Below, in pieces: positions 32,667 through 42,299 of a DNA stretch of 64,000 bases. A program made the position numbers and the translations under genes. Positions within the stretch are counted from its first letter, which is position 1, and each line of letters starts with the position of its first letter. The notes beneath the pieces are model-generated. The model ran no database searches. It had not been told where the DNA came from and saw only the letters and a program-made list of their open reading frames with translations. The stretch is from Streptomyces sp. NBC_00448 (GTDB lineage: Bacteria > Actinomycetota > Actinomycetes > Streptomycetales > Streptomycetaceae): the NCBI RefSeq assembly GCF_036014115.1, contig NZ_CP107913.1, positions 2,917,001 to 2,981,000 of the forward strand, read 5' to 3'.

Positions 32667-34042
32667 CCATCACCACGCCGCACGTGCGGGCGCCGCGCGA
32701 ACCCGACGCGGCGCGACACCGGACGGGGACGGGGATGGCGGTGGACGCGAGACAGGCGTCCGGCACGGCGGACGGCGCCGCGGCGGACCAGGACCAGAAG
32801 CGGAGCCTGGCCGGCGGCCGCACCCCGGCCATGACCACGGGCCCGGACCCGGTCCAGGACACGGAGTGCCGCAGGAAAATGTGGTGGCGCCGGTCCGAGC
32901 GGTTCGAGGACGAGATCGACCAGCTCAAGAAGCCCGACGGCAAGGCGCTGATCCCGTGGCTGCTGATGGCGGTCGGCCCGGCCAGCGACCTGTTCAACGG
33001 CCGGGTCGGCAACCCCTGGCCGGCCGGCGCGGGGCTCGCCGTGTTCTGCGTGCTGTATGTGCTGACCGTGCGCTCCGCGTTCAGCCCGCGTCTGGGCTCC
33101 GGGCCGGTGCCGCTGCGCCTGCTGGCCTGCCTGGGCGCGACCACCCTGGCGCTTTCGATCGGCTACGGCGGCAACTTCCCGCTGCTGTTCGTGCTGGTGT
33201 CGCTGTGTGTGGGCAGCGTGGCGAGCAGCCGCCGCATCCTGGGCCTGCTGCTGATCCCGACGAGCGCCGCGGCCGGGATCGTCTCGGGCGTGCACCACGA
33301 GAGCTTCTGGTCGACCACCAGCCTGTCGTACGGGACGTTCCTGTCCGGGCTGGTGGTGTCGGTGATCATCACGCTCTTCCAGGCGGTGGACCAGCTTCGC
33401 TCCACCCGGCAGGAGTTGGCCCGGGCCGCGGTCGCGCAGGAACGGCTCCGGTTCTCCCGCGACCTGCACGACCTGCTGGGGCACACCCTGTCGGTGGTCG
33501 TGGTGAAGTCCGAGGCGGCCCGCCGGCTCGCCCCCCGCAACCTGGACGCGGCGCTCGCGCAGGTCGCCGACATCGAGGCGGTCGGCCGGCAGGCGCTCAC
33601 CGAGATCCGCGAGGCGGTCACCGGCTACCGCGAGGGCAGCCTGTCCACCGAACTGGACCGGGCCCGCTCGGCGTTGACCGCCTCCGACATCGAGGTGGTG
33701 GTCCAGGAGTCGGGCCCGCCGCTGCCGCCGCAGACCGAGGCACTGCTCGGCTGGGTGGTCCGCGAGGGCGTCACCAACGTCGTACGGCACAGCCGCGCCT
33801 CCCAGGCCACCATCGAACTGCGCACCGGTGGGGGCCACGCGCACCTCACCATCACCGACAACGGGATCGGCCCCGCCGCGGCCGCCGCGCCCGACCCCCA
33901 CCTGCCCACCGGTATGGGCACCGGCCTGCGCGGCCTGACCGAACGCCTCGCCGCGGCCGGCGGCTCCCTGGCCTCCGGTCCGGCCCACGGCGGCGGCTTC
34001 CGCGTCGCCGCGGTCCTCCCGGTGGAGGAGGCCCCGTTGTAG
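32663..34042 (+). CDS. DesK/NarX-type sensor histidine kinase
   Basis: A 459-residue kinase. The first 75 residues are polar; five or six membrane segments follow (about 95-225). Then come the HisKA_3 dimerisation helix with F-S-R-D-L-H-D-L-L-G-H-T-L-S (phosphoacceptor His) and an HATPase with V-V-R-E-G-V-T-N-V-V-R-H, D-N-G-I-G and G-T-G-L-R-G-L-T-E-R. Such kinases sense membrane state or ligands of the adjacent exporter. No response regulator follows: the next gene is on the other strand. The orphan NarL-type regulator at 48332-48979 is one possible partner. Confidence 0.92.
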   Translation: MTITTPHVRAPREPDAARHRTGTGMAVDARQASGTADGAAADQDQKRSLAGGRTPAMTTGPDPVQDTECRRKMWWRRSERFEDEIDQLKKPDGKALIPWLLMAVGPASDLFNGRVGNPWPAGAGLAVFCVLYVLTVRSAFSPRLGSGPVPLRLLACLGATTLALSIGYGGNFPLLFVLVSLCVGSVASSRRILGLLLIPTSAAAGIVSGVHHESFWSTTSLSYGTFLSGLVVSVIITLFQAVDQLRSTRQELARAAVAQERLRFSRDLHDLLGHTLSVVVVKSEAARRLAPRNLDAALAQVADIEAVGRQALTEIREAVTGYREGSLSTELDRARSALTASDIEVVVQESGPPLPPQTEALLGWVVREGVTNVVRHSRASQATIELRTGGGHAHLTITDNGIGPAAAAAPDPHLPTGMGTGLRGLTERLAAAGGSLASGPAHGGGFRVAAVLPVEEAPL

Positions 34043-34065
34043 ACGACCGGCCCGCGGGTGCGGGG

Positions 34066-34353
34066 TCAGGCGCGGTTGACGCGGCCGGCGATCGCGTGGG
34101 CGACGACCAGGTAGACGGCCGCGGGCAGGCCGTAGTTGAGGACAGTGCGCCACTTGGCGTTGTCGACGGTGAACAGGTCCTTCGACCAGGTCGCGAGCCA
34201 GTTCGCCGAGTGGTGGACCCAGTTGACGAGGTCGTTGGCGCGGTTCGCGTCCAGGACGAAGAAGATGATCCAGAGGATCAGGATGAGTGCAGCGATGTCT
34301 GCGGCGATGAGGATGATCACCGCGGCGGGGTTGCCGCCATACCGTCTGGCCAT
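34066..34353 (-). CDS. Small membrane protein, 95 residues
   Basis: A 95-residue protein with two hydrophobic spans: residues 10-35 (I-I-L-I-A-A-D-I-A-A-L-I-L) and 72-88 (L-P-A-A-V-Y-L-V-V-A). The loop in between carries aromatic and charged residues (W-V-H-H-S-A-N-W). ATG at 34353. This type of small two-span protein is common in streptomycetes. No function can be assigned. Confidence 0.75.
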   Translation of the reverse strand: MARRYGGNPAAVIILIAADIAALILILWIIFFVLDANRANDLVNWVHHSANWLATWSKDLFTVDNAKWRTVLNYGLPAAVYLVVAHAIAGRVNRA

Positions 34354-34441
34354 GGCTGTCGCATTGCCCGGTTGGCGTCGGTGAAACCTGGCGCGGGCGG
34401 CCGTGGTTGTGGTGGACCTGCCACCCGCGGCGGTCGGCGGA

Positions 34442-35923
34442 TCAGGTCCGCCCGCCGTCGACCCGTACCGGTCCGCGCCGCTCGTAGACCGTCACCCGGC
34501 GGCCGCGGACCCGTACGTCCGCCACCGGTGTGAAGTACTCCCGGAGCACGGCGAGTTTCGCGCGGTCCCGCGCGCCCGGGTTCTGCCCCGCGGCCTGCGC
34601 CGCGTCCGTCACCAGCAGGATGCGCGGCCGGGCCAGCATCGCGGCCCTGATCCGCGCGGGGGTAGTCTCCCGGCCCGCCAAGGTGCCGGACTGCGTGGGA
34701 CCTTCTTCCAGGGCGACGTCCCGCAGACCGTTGAAGTCGCCGGGGCAGACGTACGCCGAGTCGCGCCGCCAGGTGGGCACGAAGACCACCCCGTCCCCGG
34801 GCGACTTCATCCGCGCCACGTCCGCCGCGGCCGACATGACGTCGTCCACCCGGCTGGCCGGGGAGCGTTCGGCCAGCGACTGCGGGAGCAGTGCCAGCGT
34901 GGCCAGGGCGAGCGCGACCGGGACCAGCCGCGGCGCCGCCGTCGGGAAGCGCGGGGTGGCCGCGCGCACCGCCGCGGCCAGTCCCGCGCCGACCAGCAGC
35001 GCCAGGCCGAGCAGGCTGAAGACGACATACCGGTCGAGGTACAGCGGATGGGCCACGGACACGCCGATCAGGCCGAGTTGGGGCACCGCGAGCAGCGGCA
35101 GCCCGACCGCCGCCGCCGACAGCCGGCCCGCCCGCGGCCGGTCGACGGCGGCCCCGACGGCGCCGATCGCCACCAGCACCACCGGGCCGATCAGCATCTG
35201 CCAACTCAACGGCGGTATCCACGCCACCTGTTGGGCCTGGCCGCGGCTGAAGAGGATCAGCGGCAGCACCCCCGCCGTCGCGGCCACGGCCGCCGTCAGC
35301 CAGCGTGTCCACACCTCGCGCCCGGCCCGCGTCCACGCCAGGGTCGCCAGGTGCGCGGGCAGGATCAGCAGCGACAGCCAGTTCAGCAGCCCGCAGGCCA
35401 GGACCGCGGCACCGTAGGCCGCCCAGCGCCGCAGGCGCGCCGCCCCGGGGAGCTCCTGCAGGAGGGTCACCAGCAGGAGCGTCGAGATCCCGGCTCCGGC
35501 CGTGACCATCGCGTACGGGCGGCCCTCCTGGAGGTAGAACTGCACGGCCGGGAGCAGCCCGAACACCATCCCCGCGCCCCGGCCCGCCCAGACACCGGCC
35601 AGCCGGTGCCCGACGACGGCCACGCAGCCGGCCGCCACCGCCATGGCCAGCACCGACGGCAGCCGCAGGGTGGTGGTGCTCGCCCCGAAGCACACGAAGC
35701 ACTCGTGCATCAGCAGGTAGTACAGGCCGTGCACGGCGTCGATGTTGCCCAGCATGTGCATGATGTCGGCGGGCGACCGCTGGGCCGCCTGCCAGGTCGC
35801 GGCCTCGTCCCGCCAGACGCTGTCCTGCCGGGAGATCCCCCACCACCCCAGCGCCAGCGTCCACAGCACCGGTAGCGGCCATACGGGCATGCGTCGCCCG
35901 AGAACGTCTGTACGAACTGTCAC
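34442..35923 (-). CDS. GT39-like (PMT/ArnT fold) membrane glycosyltransferase
   Basis: A 493-residue protein with 10-12 hydrophobic spans. Just after the first span comes W-R-D-E-A-A-T-W, the acidic motif of GT-C family glycosyltransferases in the first outer loop. The C-terminal quarter is a soluble domain. Such enzymes move a sugar from a polyprenyl-phosphate donor to protein or cell-wall acceptors outside the membrane. Start: GTG at 35923 gives a short Arg-rich cytoplasmic end; ATG at 35890 is possible. Neither has a strong ribosome-binding site. It is divergent from the lipoprotein gene. Confidence 0.82.
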   Translation of the reverse strand: MTVRTDVLGRRMPVWPLPVLWTLALGWWGISRQDSVWRDEAATWQAAQRSPADIMHMLGNIDAVHGLYYLLMHECFVCFGASTTTLRLPSVLAMAVAAGCVAVVGHRLAGVWAGRGAGMVFGLLPAVQFYLQEGRPYAMVTAGAGISTLLLVTLLQELPGAARLRRWAAYGAAVLACGLLNWLSLLILPAHLATLAWTRAGREVWTRWLTAAVAATAGVLPLILFSRGQAQQVAWIPPLSWQMLIGPVVLVAIGAVGAAVDRPRAGRLSAAAVGLPLLAVPQLGLIGVSVAHPLYLDRYVVFSLLGLALLVGAGLAAAVRAATPRFPTAAPRLVPVALALATLALLPQSLAERSPASRVDDVMSAAADVARMKSPGDGVVFVPTWRRDSAYVCPGDFNGLRDVALEEGPTQSGTLAGRETTPARIRAAMLARPRILLVTDAAQAAGQNPGARDRAKLAVLREYFTPVADVRVRGRRVTVYERRGPVRVDGGRT

Positions 35924-36179
35924 GGACTGTAGGACGCGAAAAACCCGCCATACGTTCTCTGAGCTGCACATTCCGTATGTAGAGGTCCGCCCGCGCGGAG
36001 ATCTCGACAGCCGGCGGCATACGGCCGGTGACGGTCCGCGCCCTCGGCCGGCGGCGGAACGGCGGGCGCCGGCCGCGGCCCCTCCGTACGGGCGTCCCCC
36101 GCTGGCGGCCCCGTGGCAGCCGGGTGATGCTGCGGGAGCGGGCACACCGCCCGCACACCCCCACGCCCCGGAGGTACCC

Positions 36180-36734
36180 GTGCCGACCGGCTTCCCCGTG
36201 CGCCGGGCGCTGACCGCCCTGCTGCTGGCCGCCGCCCTTCTGGTACTGCCCGCGTGCGGCAGCAACACCGCCTCGACCGCCTCGCACGCGTCGAGCAGCA
36301 GCCCGAGCCCGACGACGAGCGCGCAGCGGCAGAAGCTCGCGAAGACCCGTTTCGTGGCGAACGCGGGGCTCGCCGCCGGGGCGACCTACCAGTGGATCGT
36401 GAAGCCGTACAAGGCCGGCAAGTTCAAGAAGGGCGCGCACGGGCGGACCGTCGCGCTGATCAAGGCGGGCCTGGCCGGCACCTTCGCCTACAACCGGCTC
36501 AAGGCGGCCTCGGTCAACGCCAAGGGCGACCCGACGCTCAACAGGCTGATGGCGCCGGTGACCGCGGGCATCACCGCGCTCAAGGACCTGCCGTCCAAGC
36601 TGCGCAAGGGCGAGAACCCGGACTCGACGGTGAGCAGTTTCAACGACGTGATCAACGAGGTCAAGGACGCCGGGAAGAGCGCGGGCGCCGATGTGAAGGA
36701 CAAGGTGCCCTCGCTGTCCCAACTGGGAAGCTGA
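36180..36734 (+). CDS. Predicted lipoprotein
   Basis: A 184-residue secreted lipoprotein. Signal peptide: basic V-R-R-A-L-T, hydrophobic core and lipobox L-P-A-C, with the lipidated Cys at about 23. A Ser/Thr-rich spacer follows, then a helical domain with many Lys and Ala. GTG at 36180 has GGAGG five bases upstream. No enzymatic motif is recognised. The gene ends at a strong terminator. It probably resides on the outer face of the membrane. Confidence 0.85.
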   Translation: MPTGFPVRRALTALLLAAALLVLPACGSNTASTASHASSSSPSPTTSAQRQKLAKTRFVANAGLAAGATYQWIVKPYKAGKFKKGAHGRTVALIKAGLAGTFAYNRLKAASVNAKGDPTLNRLMAPVTAGITALKDLPSKLRKGENPDSTVSSFNDVINEVKDAGKSAGADVKDKVPSLSQLGS

Positions 36735-36769
36735 CCGCGGCAGCGGCAGCAGCGCCCCTTGGACGCGCC

Positions 36770-36812
36770 GACGGCCGGCCGCCCCCTTGTCGAAGGGGGA
36801 CGGCCGGCCGTC
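36770..36812. terminator. Bidirectional terminator
   Basis: A long stem, GACGGCCGGCCG followed by CCCCCTT, pairs with AAGGGGG-A-CGGCCGGCCGTC across a GTCG loop, with one bulged base. It lies between convergent genes ending at 36734 and 36894. Confidence 0.85.
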
Positions 36813-36893
36813 GTGTGGTGCCAGGTACTGAAGACCGTGCCCGCCCGGCGAACCGGCCCGACACCGTAAGGCGCCCGCGTGGACGCCCGCGGG

Positions 36894-37757
36894 TCAGCCG
36901 CGCTGGATGCCGCTGCTGTCCTGGAGGACGCCGCGGCGCCCGTCCTGGGTCTGCGCGATGAGCGCCTGGCCGCGCTGGTCCACCGCGAGGTACCAGGTGC
37001 CCGGGGCCAGCTCCGCGATCTGCCCGCCGCTGCCGTCCTCGGCGAACAGCGGCCGCGGCACCGGCACCGCGAACCAGAACGCGGTGAAGTCCGCGGACGG
37101 GGTCGGGGCGGCGGTGGTCGGCTGCGAGTGCACGTTGGGAGCGGGGGCGCCGCCACCGTACGGCGGCTGCGGGGCCGGGGCGCCGCTGTAGGCCGGGTCG
37201 ACCGACTGGGCGCCGCCCGGGTAGCCGTAGCCGGCCTGCGGCGGGGTCATGCCGTAGGGCTGCTGGGGGGCGCCGACGCCGTACGGCTGCGGCTGGCGCG
37301 GGGCGCCGGCCAGCGGGGCCTTCAGCGCGGGCAGCCGGCTGTTGAGCACCGCGGCCACGGCGATCACGATGCCGAAGATGAGGGTCAGCCAGGCGCCGAC
37401 CTTCTTGTCGACGCTGTCCTGGTTGTTGAAGAGCGTCGACCACACCGCGGTCCAGCCGACGAACAGCGACAGCGCGATCGTCCACTGGTCCAGGGTCAGA
37501 CCCAGCAGCTGCCGGCCCGCGAGCTGCCCCGACCGGGCGAAGAGCAGAGCCGCGGCGGCGATCACCGCGGCCAGCGTCACCGACGGCAGGATCGGGAAGG
37601 TGGCCGAGTGCCACAGGTTCTGCGAGCTGTGGGAGACGCCACCGGCCACGGAGTAGCCGCTGGGGTAGCTGTAGAACGGCAGGAAGGAGGCGATCAGCAG
37701 CAGCGCCGCTGAGCCGATCACCAGGCCGTCTCCTCGGGTCAGGGAGCGGATGTTCAC
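36894..37757 (-). CDS. Membrane protein with Pro/Gly/Tyr-rich linker and conserved C-terminal domain
   Basis: A 287-residue protein. Four hydrophobic spans lie in residues 10-150 (L-L-L-I-A-S-F-L-P-F-Y-S is the first). A Pro/Gly/Tyr/Gln-rich stretch follows (about 155-220; P-Y-G-V-G-A-P-Q-Q-P-Y-G). A folded C-terminal domain ends in D-Q-R-G-Q-A-L-I-A-Q-T-Q-D-G-R-R-G-V-L. GTG at 37757 with AGGAC upstream. It resembles a widespread actinobacterial DUF5336-like membrane family, but I cannot name a function. Confidence 0.72.
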   Translation of the reverse strand: MNIRSLTRGDGLVIGSAALLLIASFLPFYSYPSGYSVAGGVSHSSQNLWHSATFPILPSVTLAAVIAAAALLFARSGQLAGRQLLGLTLDQWTIALSLFVGWTAVWSTLFNNQDSVDKKVGAWLTLIFGIVIAVAAVLNSRLPALKAPLAGAPRQPQPYGVGAPQQPYGMTPPQAGYGYPGGAQSVDPAYSGAPAPQPPYGGGAPAPNVHSQPTTAAPTPSADFTAFWFAVPVPRPLFAEDGSGGQIAELAPGTWYLAVDQRGQALIAQTQDGRRGVLQDSSGIQRG

Positions 37758-37901
37758 GTCGGGTCCTGTCCTTTGCGATGCGAGATGCGGGAAACGGTTC
37801 GTCGGGGCGGGAAACGGTGCCCCATCGTACGGGTGTGATCTTTGGCCGGGTGTCAGGTATGGGTCTTGGTGCACGATCCATACCGGACTGCTACAGCCCT
37901 G

Positions 37902-38876
37902 TCACCTCTTCCCGTCGGCAGGCCCCGCGGGGGAACCCTCGAGAAAGGCGGTGAGGCCGTCGGCGATCCCCTGGGCGGCGCGCTGCCGCCAGGAGGGGCT
38001 CGTCAACGACGCGGCGTCCTGCTTGTCACGCATGTTGCCGCACTCGATGAACACCTTCGGCACGGTGGAGAGGTTGAGCCCGCCGAGGTCGTCGCGCACC
38101 ATCAACCCCTTGCCGCCGCCGAGGTAGTTGGCGAAGGGCTCCCCGGTCGCCGCCTTGAAGTGCGCGCGCAGCGTGGTGGCCAGCCGCAGCGAAGGCGCGG
38201 CGATCGCACGGGTGTCGGCGGTGCCCGCGTGCAGCGACTTGGGCGCGATCACGTGGAAGCCGTGCGCGCCGGCGGGCGCGCCGTCCGCGTGGATGGACAG
38301 CGCGGCGTCGGCGTGCGCGGCGTTGCCGATCCGGGCCCGCTCGTCGACGCAGGGTCCGTACGGGCGGTCGCCGTTCTGGGTCAGGACGACCTTCGCGCCG
38401 CGCGCGGCCAGGATCGTCCGCACCCGCCGGGAGACGTCCAGGGTGTAGGACGCCTCCGGGTAACCGGCGTTGGTCTCGGTGCCCGTGGTGTCGCATTCCT
38501 TGCGGTTCGTCCCGATGTTCACCAGCCGGTTGATCTCTTTGGTGTGCTGGTAGTTGGTCGGGTTGTGCCCGGGGTCGAGTACGACGACCTTCCCGGCCAG
38601 GGGAAGCGTTTCAGCAGACGGCGTCGCCGAGGAGGGAGAGGAGGCTGTGGCGCCGGGCGCGGCCGTGCCGGCGCCGGCGTTCTTCCCGTCGGCGGCTCGC
38701 GCGCTGCCGGTGCTGTGCGTGCCGCCGGAACCGGAGCCCGAGCCCGCCGCTGATCCGCAGCCGCTCAGAAGCACCGCCGCCGCCACCACGGCCGCTGCGA
38801 CGATTCCGCCGCCACGACCGCCCCCGTGTGACCCGTTGCTGAACACGCCCGCGACTCTATAGGCCCGAGCTGTCAC
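37902..38876 (-). CDS. N-acetylmuramoyl-L-alanine amidase (Amidase_3), lipoprotein
   Basis: A 324-residue secreted amidase. The signal peptide ends in L-L-S-G-C-G (lipobox Cys near 40), followed by a Ser/Gly/Ala-rich spacer to about 90. The catalytic domain shows the zinc ligands: V-V-L-D-P-G-H-N-P (His), Y-P-E-A-S-Y-T-L (Glu) and L-S-I-H-A-D (His), with the catalytic F-I-E-C-G-N-M. It cleaves the amide between MurNAc and the stem peptide of peptidoglycan. GTG at 38876 is used; GTG at 38846 is a shorter alternative. Confidence 0.92.
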   Translation of the reverse strand: MTARAYRVAGVFSNGSHGGGRGGGIVAAAVVAAAVLLSGCGSAAGSGSGSGGTHSTGSARAADGKNAGAGTAAPGATASSPSSATPSAETLPLAGKVVVLDPGHNPTNYQHTKEINRLVNIGTNRKECDTTGTETNAGYPEASYTLDVSRRVRTILAARGAKVVLTQNGDRPYGPCVDERARIGNAAHADAALSIHADGAPAGAHGFHVIAPKSLHAGTADTRAIAAPSLRLATTLRAHFKAATGEPFANYLGGGKGLMVRDDLGGLNLSTVPKVFIECGNMRDKQDAASLTSPSWRQRAAQGIADGLTAFLEGSPAGPADGKR

Positions 38877-38892
38877 CTTGCACCCTGCGTTA

Positions 38893-39561
38893 CTATTTGC
38901 GGCCGTCCGCGACCCCGGCAGGCCCGTCGAGGCTCCCGCTCCCCCGCCGCAGCACCCGCAGCGTGCGGGTCACCGACACCTCGGTGAACGCCCCGGAGGC
39001 CAGCGCCCGCCGGTAGACGCGGTAGGGCGCCTGGCCGCCGTCGGCCGGGTCGGGGAAGACGTCGTGGATCACCAGCAGGCCGCCCTCGGCGAGCAGCGGC
39101 GCCCAGCCCTCGTAGTCGCCGTTCGCGTGCTCGTCGGTGTGGCCGCCGTCGATGAAGACCAGGCCGAGCGGCTGCCGCCACACCTTCGCGACCTGCGGCG
39201 AGCGGCCGACCACCGCGATCACGTGGTCCTCCAGGCCGGCCGCGTACAGGGTGCGGCGGAAGTGCGGGAGGGTGTCCATCCGCCCGAGTACGGGGTCCAC
39301 CAGCTCCGGGTCGTGGTACTCCCAGCCCGGCTGCTGCTCCTCGCTGCCGCGGTGGTGGTCGACGGTCACCACGACGGTGCCGGCCGCGGCGGCGGCCTCC
39401 GCGAGCAGGAGCGTGGAGCGGCCGCAGTACGTGCCGACCTCCAGCAGGGGCAGCCCGAGACCGGCCGCGGCCTCCTTCGCGGCGGCGTGCAGGGCCATGC
39501 CCTCGTCGAGCGGCATGAAGCCCTTGGCGGCCTCGAAGGCGGCGAGTACGTCCTTGTGCAT
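38893..39561 (-). CDS. Class I SAM-dependent methyltransferase (Methyltransf_24 type)
   Basis: A 222-residue methyltransferase. Motif I is L-L-E-V-G-T-Y-C-G-R-S-T, followed by V-V-T-V-D-H-H, and F-I-D-G-G-H-T-D-E-H as the post-motif characteristic of the TylF-like/Methyltransf_24 group, with D-V-F-P-D-P afterwards. ATG at 39561. Acceptor not known. It ends 17 bases before the amidase start, so the two may be co-transcribed. Confidence 0.85.
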   Translation of the reverse strand: MHKDVLAAFEAAKGFMPLDEGMALHAAAKEAAAGLGLPLLEVGTYCGRSTLLLAEAAAAAGTVVVTVDHHRGSEEQQPGWEYHDPELVDPVLGRMDTLPHFRRTLYAAGLEDHVIAVVGRSPQVAKVWRQPLGLVFIDGGHTDEHANGDYEGWAPLLAEGGLLVIHDVFPDPADGGQAPYRVYRRALASGAFTEVSVTRTLRVLRRGSGSLDGPAGVADGRK

Positions 39562-39721
39562 GCCGCCAGCGTAGGCGCTCCGGCGCCCCGCGGCTGCTCC
39601 CCGCATCCGGCCGTGACCAGCAGTGACGGGTCAACTCGTATGGCCTGGACGGCAGTTCGTGCCTACCCTGGCCGGGTACGTTCCGGCAGGTTCCGCAGGT
39701 TCACCAAGCCCGAGGAGTCTC

Positions 39722-40936
39722 ATGTCCGCACCTGGTCAGGCCCATGACATCCTGTCGCCGGAGTTCGCCGAGGACCCCTATGCCAGCTACCGGGTGATGC
39801 GGCGGGAGACGCCGCTGGTCTGGCACGAGGCCATGCAGAGCTACATCGTGTCGCGCTACGAGGACGTCGAACGCGCCTTCAAGGACAGCACCTTCACCAC
39901 CGACAACTACGGGTGGCAGATCGAGCCCGTGCACGGGCGGACCATCCTCCAGATGAGCGGCCGCGAGCACTCGGTGCGCCGCGCGCTGGTCGCGCCCGCC
40001 TTCCGCGGCCGGGAACTCCAGGAGAGGTTCCTGCCGGTGATCGAGCGCAACTCCCGCCGGCTGATCGACGGCTTCCGCGGGTCGGGCTCGGCCGAGCTGG
40101 TCGGGCAGTACGCCACCCGCTTCCCGGTGAACGTGATCGCCGACATGCTCGGCCTGGACCAGGCCGACCACGACAGGTTCCACGGCTGGTACACCTCGGT
40201 GATCGCCTTCCTCGGCAACCTCGCCCAGGACCCGGAGGTCACCGCGGCCGGCGAGCGGACCCGGGTGGAGTTCGCCGCCTACATGCTGCCGGTGATCCGG
40301 CACCGAAGGGAGCACCTCGGCGACGACCTGCTCTCCGCGCTGTGCCGCGCCGAGGTCGACGGCACCGCGATGGACGACGAGGACATCAAGGCGTTCTGCA
40401 GCCTGCTGCTGGCGGCCGGCGGCGAGACCACCGACAAGGCGATCGCGAGCGTCTTCGCCAACCTGCTGCGCCACCCGGACCAGTTGGCGGCGGTGCGTGA
40501 GGACCGCGGCCTGATCCCCCGCGCGTTCGCCGAGACGCTGCGCTACACGCCCCCGGTGCACATGATCATGCGGCAGGCCGCCGAGGACGTGCCGGTGGCC
40601 GGCGGCGTCATCCGCAAGGGCAGCACCGTCACCTGCCTGATCGGCTCGGCCAACCGCGACGAGCAGCGGTACGCCGACCCGGACACGTTCGACATCTTCC
40701 GGGCCGACCTGAACAGCACCAACGCGTTCTCGGCCGCCGCCGACCACCTGGCGTTCGCGCTGGGCCGGCACTTCTGCGTCGGCGCGCTGCTGGCGAAGAC
40801 GGAAGTGGAGGTGGGGGTGGACCAGTTGCTCGACGCCATGCCGGGGGTCAGGCTCGCGCCGGGCGAAGTCCCGGTCGAGCGGGGCGTGTTCACCCGCGGC
40901 CCGGCGTCGGTCCGGGTGGAGTTCGACCCGGCGTGA
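39722..40936 (+). CDS. Cytochrome P450 next to the conservon
   Basis: A 404-residue P450. I-helix A-A-G-G-E-T-T (about 240-246), E-x-x-R in F-A-E-T-L-R-Y, and heme loop F-A-L-G-R-H-F-C-V-G. ATG at 39722 has GAGGAG four bases upstream. It is convergent with the CvnE P450 (94 bases apart). Conservons commonly have a CvnF-type P450 next to CvnE, so a link is likely though the orientation here is opposite. Substrate unknown. Confidence 0.9.
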   Translation: MSAPGQAHDILSPEFAEDPYASYRVMRRETPLVWHEAMQSYIVSRYEDVERAFKDSTFTTDNYGWQIEPVHGRTILQMSGREHSVRRALVAPAFRGRELQERFLPVIERNSRRLIDGFRGSGSAELVGQYATRFPVNVIADMLGLDQADHDRFHGWYTSVIAFLGNLAQDPEVTAAGERTRVEFAAYMLPVIRHRREHLGDDLLSALCRAEVDGTAMDDEDIKAFCSLLLAAGGETTDKAIASVFANLLRHPDQLAAVREDRGLIPRAFAETLRYTPPVHMIMRQAAEDVPVAGGVIRKGSTVTCLIGSANRDEQRYADPDTFDIFRADLNSTNAFSAAADHLAFALGRHFCVGALLAKTEVEVGVDQLLDAMPGVRLAPGEVPVERGVFTRGPASVRVEFDPA

Positions 40937-41030
40937 CCTCCGGCCGGCACCGGCCGCCCGTCCGGCACAGACCCGCTCAGCCGGCACCGGCCGCTCAGGC
41001 GACATCAGCGGCTCGTCCGGCGTGCGCCGC

Positions 41031-42299
41031 TCAACCGACGTACGCCGAGGTGAAGTGGACGGGCAGCACGTCCAGGCCGCGCATCCAGATCGACGGCCGC
41101 CAGGCCAGCTCCTCCGGCCGCACCGACAACTCCACGTCGGGCAGCCGGTCGAGCAGCACCTCCACCGCGGTGCCGGCGATCGCCTCGGCCAACTCCGGTG
41201 CCGGGTAGGGGCAGCGGTGCTCGCCGTGGCTGAAGGAGACGTGCGCGCTGTTGCCGCCGGTGCCGGCGTGCCCGTCGGGGCGCACCTCGGGGTCGGTGTT
41301 GGCCGCGGCCAGCCCGAGCACCACGCAGTCGCCCTGCCGGATCTGCCGGCCGCCCAACTGCGTGTCCCGGGTGGCCCACCGGCCGATGAAGTTCTGCGTC
41401 GGGGTGTCCTCCCACAGCACCTCGTTGAGCGCCTGGCCGGCGCTGCCGCGGCCGCCGGACAGGGTGACGGCGAACCGGTCGTCGGTGAGCATCAGCCGCA
41501 GGGTGTTGCCGATCCAGTTCGCGGTCGGCTGCTGGGCGGCGGCGATCACCGAGATCAGGTCCTGGACGATCTCCATGTCCGCGAGCCCGGCCGGGTGGGC
41601 GAGCATCCGGGAGGTCACGTCCGGCCCCGGCACCACGCGCCTGCTGTCCAGCAGGGCCTGGACCCGCTGCTGGACCCGCAGGTAGGCGGCCACCGGGTCC
41701 TCGCCCTCGGCCGCGTCCAGCGACAGGGTCAGGTCGCGCACCATGTCGGCGGTCTGGGACTCGGGCAGCCCGCACATCCAGATCGCCGCCAGCAGCGGCA
41801 GCCGGTGGGCGTAGTCGGCCATCAGGTCCGCGCGGCCGCGGCCGGCGAAGACGTTGATCAGCCGGTCGGCGACCTCCTCGCAGTGGCGTTTCAGCTCGAA
41901 CTGGTCGACCTCGGCGAGCGCGTCGCTGATCACCCCGGAGCGCCGCCGGTGCGCGGCGCCCTCGGCGAAGAGCACGGACGGCTGGTAGCCCACGTAGGGC
42001 AGCAGCGGCCAGTCCGCCGGGATGGCCTCCCACTGGTTCCAGCGGCGCGAGTCGCGGGCGAACAGCTCGTCGTTGGTGGTGACGTAGTGCAGTTCGCGGT
42101 AGCCGAGCACCAGCCAGGCGGGCACGCCGCCGTCGAGCAGCACGGGCGCCACCGGGCCGTGCGCGCGGCGCAGTTGCTGGTAGAGCTGGGCCGGGGTCTG
42201 CTGGAACTCCAGGCCGCCCAGCGCCACCGCGCCGGGTCGGGCCGGGCAGTGCGCGGGCGGTGCGGACAGCACGGGACCCGCAGGGGCGTGGTCGGTCAC
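41031..42299 (-). CDS. cvnE: Conservon cytochrome P450 (CvnE)
   Basis: A 422-residue P450 at the end of the conservon. The heme loop is F-S-H-G-E-H-R-C-P-Y-P-A. The I-helix reads I-A-A-A-Q-Q-P-T-A-N, lacking the usual acid-Thr pair, which is typical for CvnE proteins and suggests altered oxygen activation. GTG at 42299 overlaps the CvnD stop (GTGA). Conservons are thought to work like membrane-linked G-protein signalling complexes; the role of the P450 in them is not established. Confidence 0.92.
   Translation of the reverse strand: MTDHAPAGPVLSAPPAHCPARPGAVALGGLEFQQTPAQLYQQLRRAHGPVAPVLLDGGVPAWLVLGYRELHYVTTNDELFARDSRRWNQWEAIPADWPLLPYVGYQPSVLFAEGAAHRRRSGVISDALAEVDQFELKRHCEEVADRLINVFAGRGRADLMADYAHRLPLLAAIWMCGLPESQTADMVRDLTLSLDAAEGEDPVAAYLRVQQRVQALLDSRRVVPGPDVTSRMLAHPAGLADMEIVQDLISVIAAAQQPTANWIGNTLRLMLTDDRFAVTLSGGRGSAGQALNEVLWEDTPTQNFIGRWATRDTQLGGRQIRQGDCVVLGLAAANTDPEVRPDGHAGTGGNSAHVSFSHGEHRCPYPAPELAEAIAGTAVEVLLDRLPDVELSVRPEELAWRPSIWMRGLDVLPVHFTSAYVG

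Noticed and set aside
34317..36722. An 801-codon minus frame overlapping the GT39-like and lipoprotein genes
   Set aside because: It switches between antisense of the lipoprotein and out-of-frame reading of the glycosyltransferase; no family resemblance.
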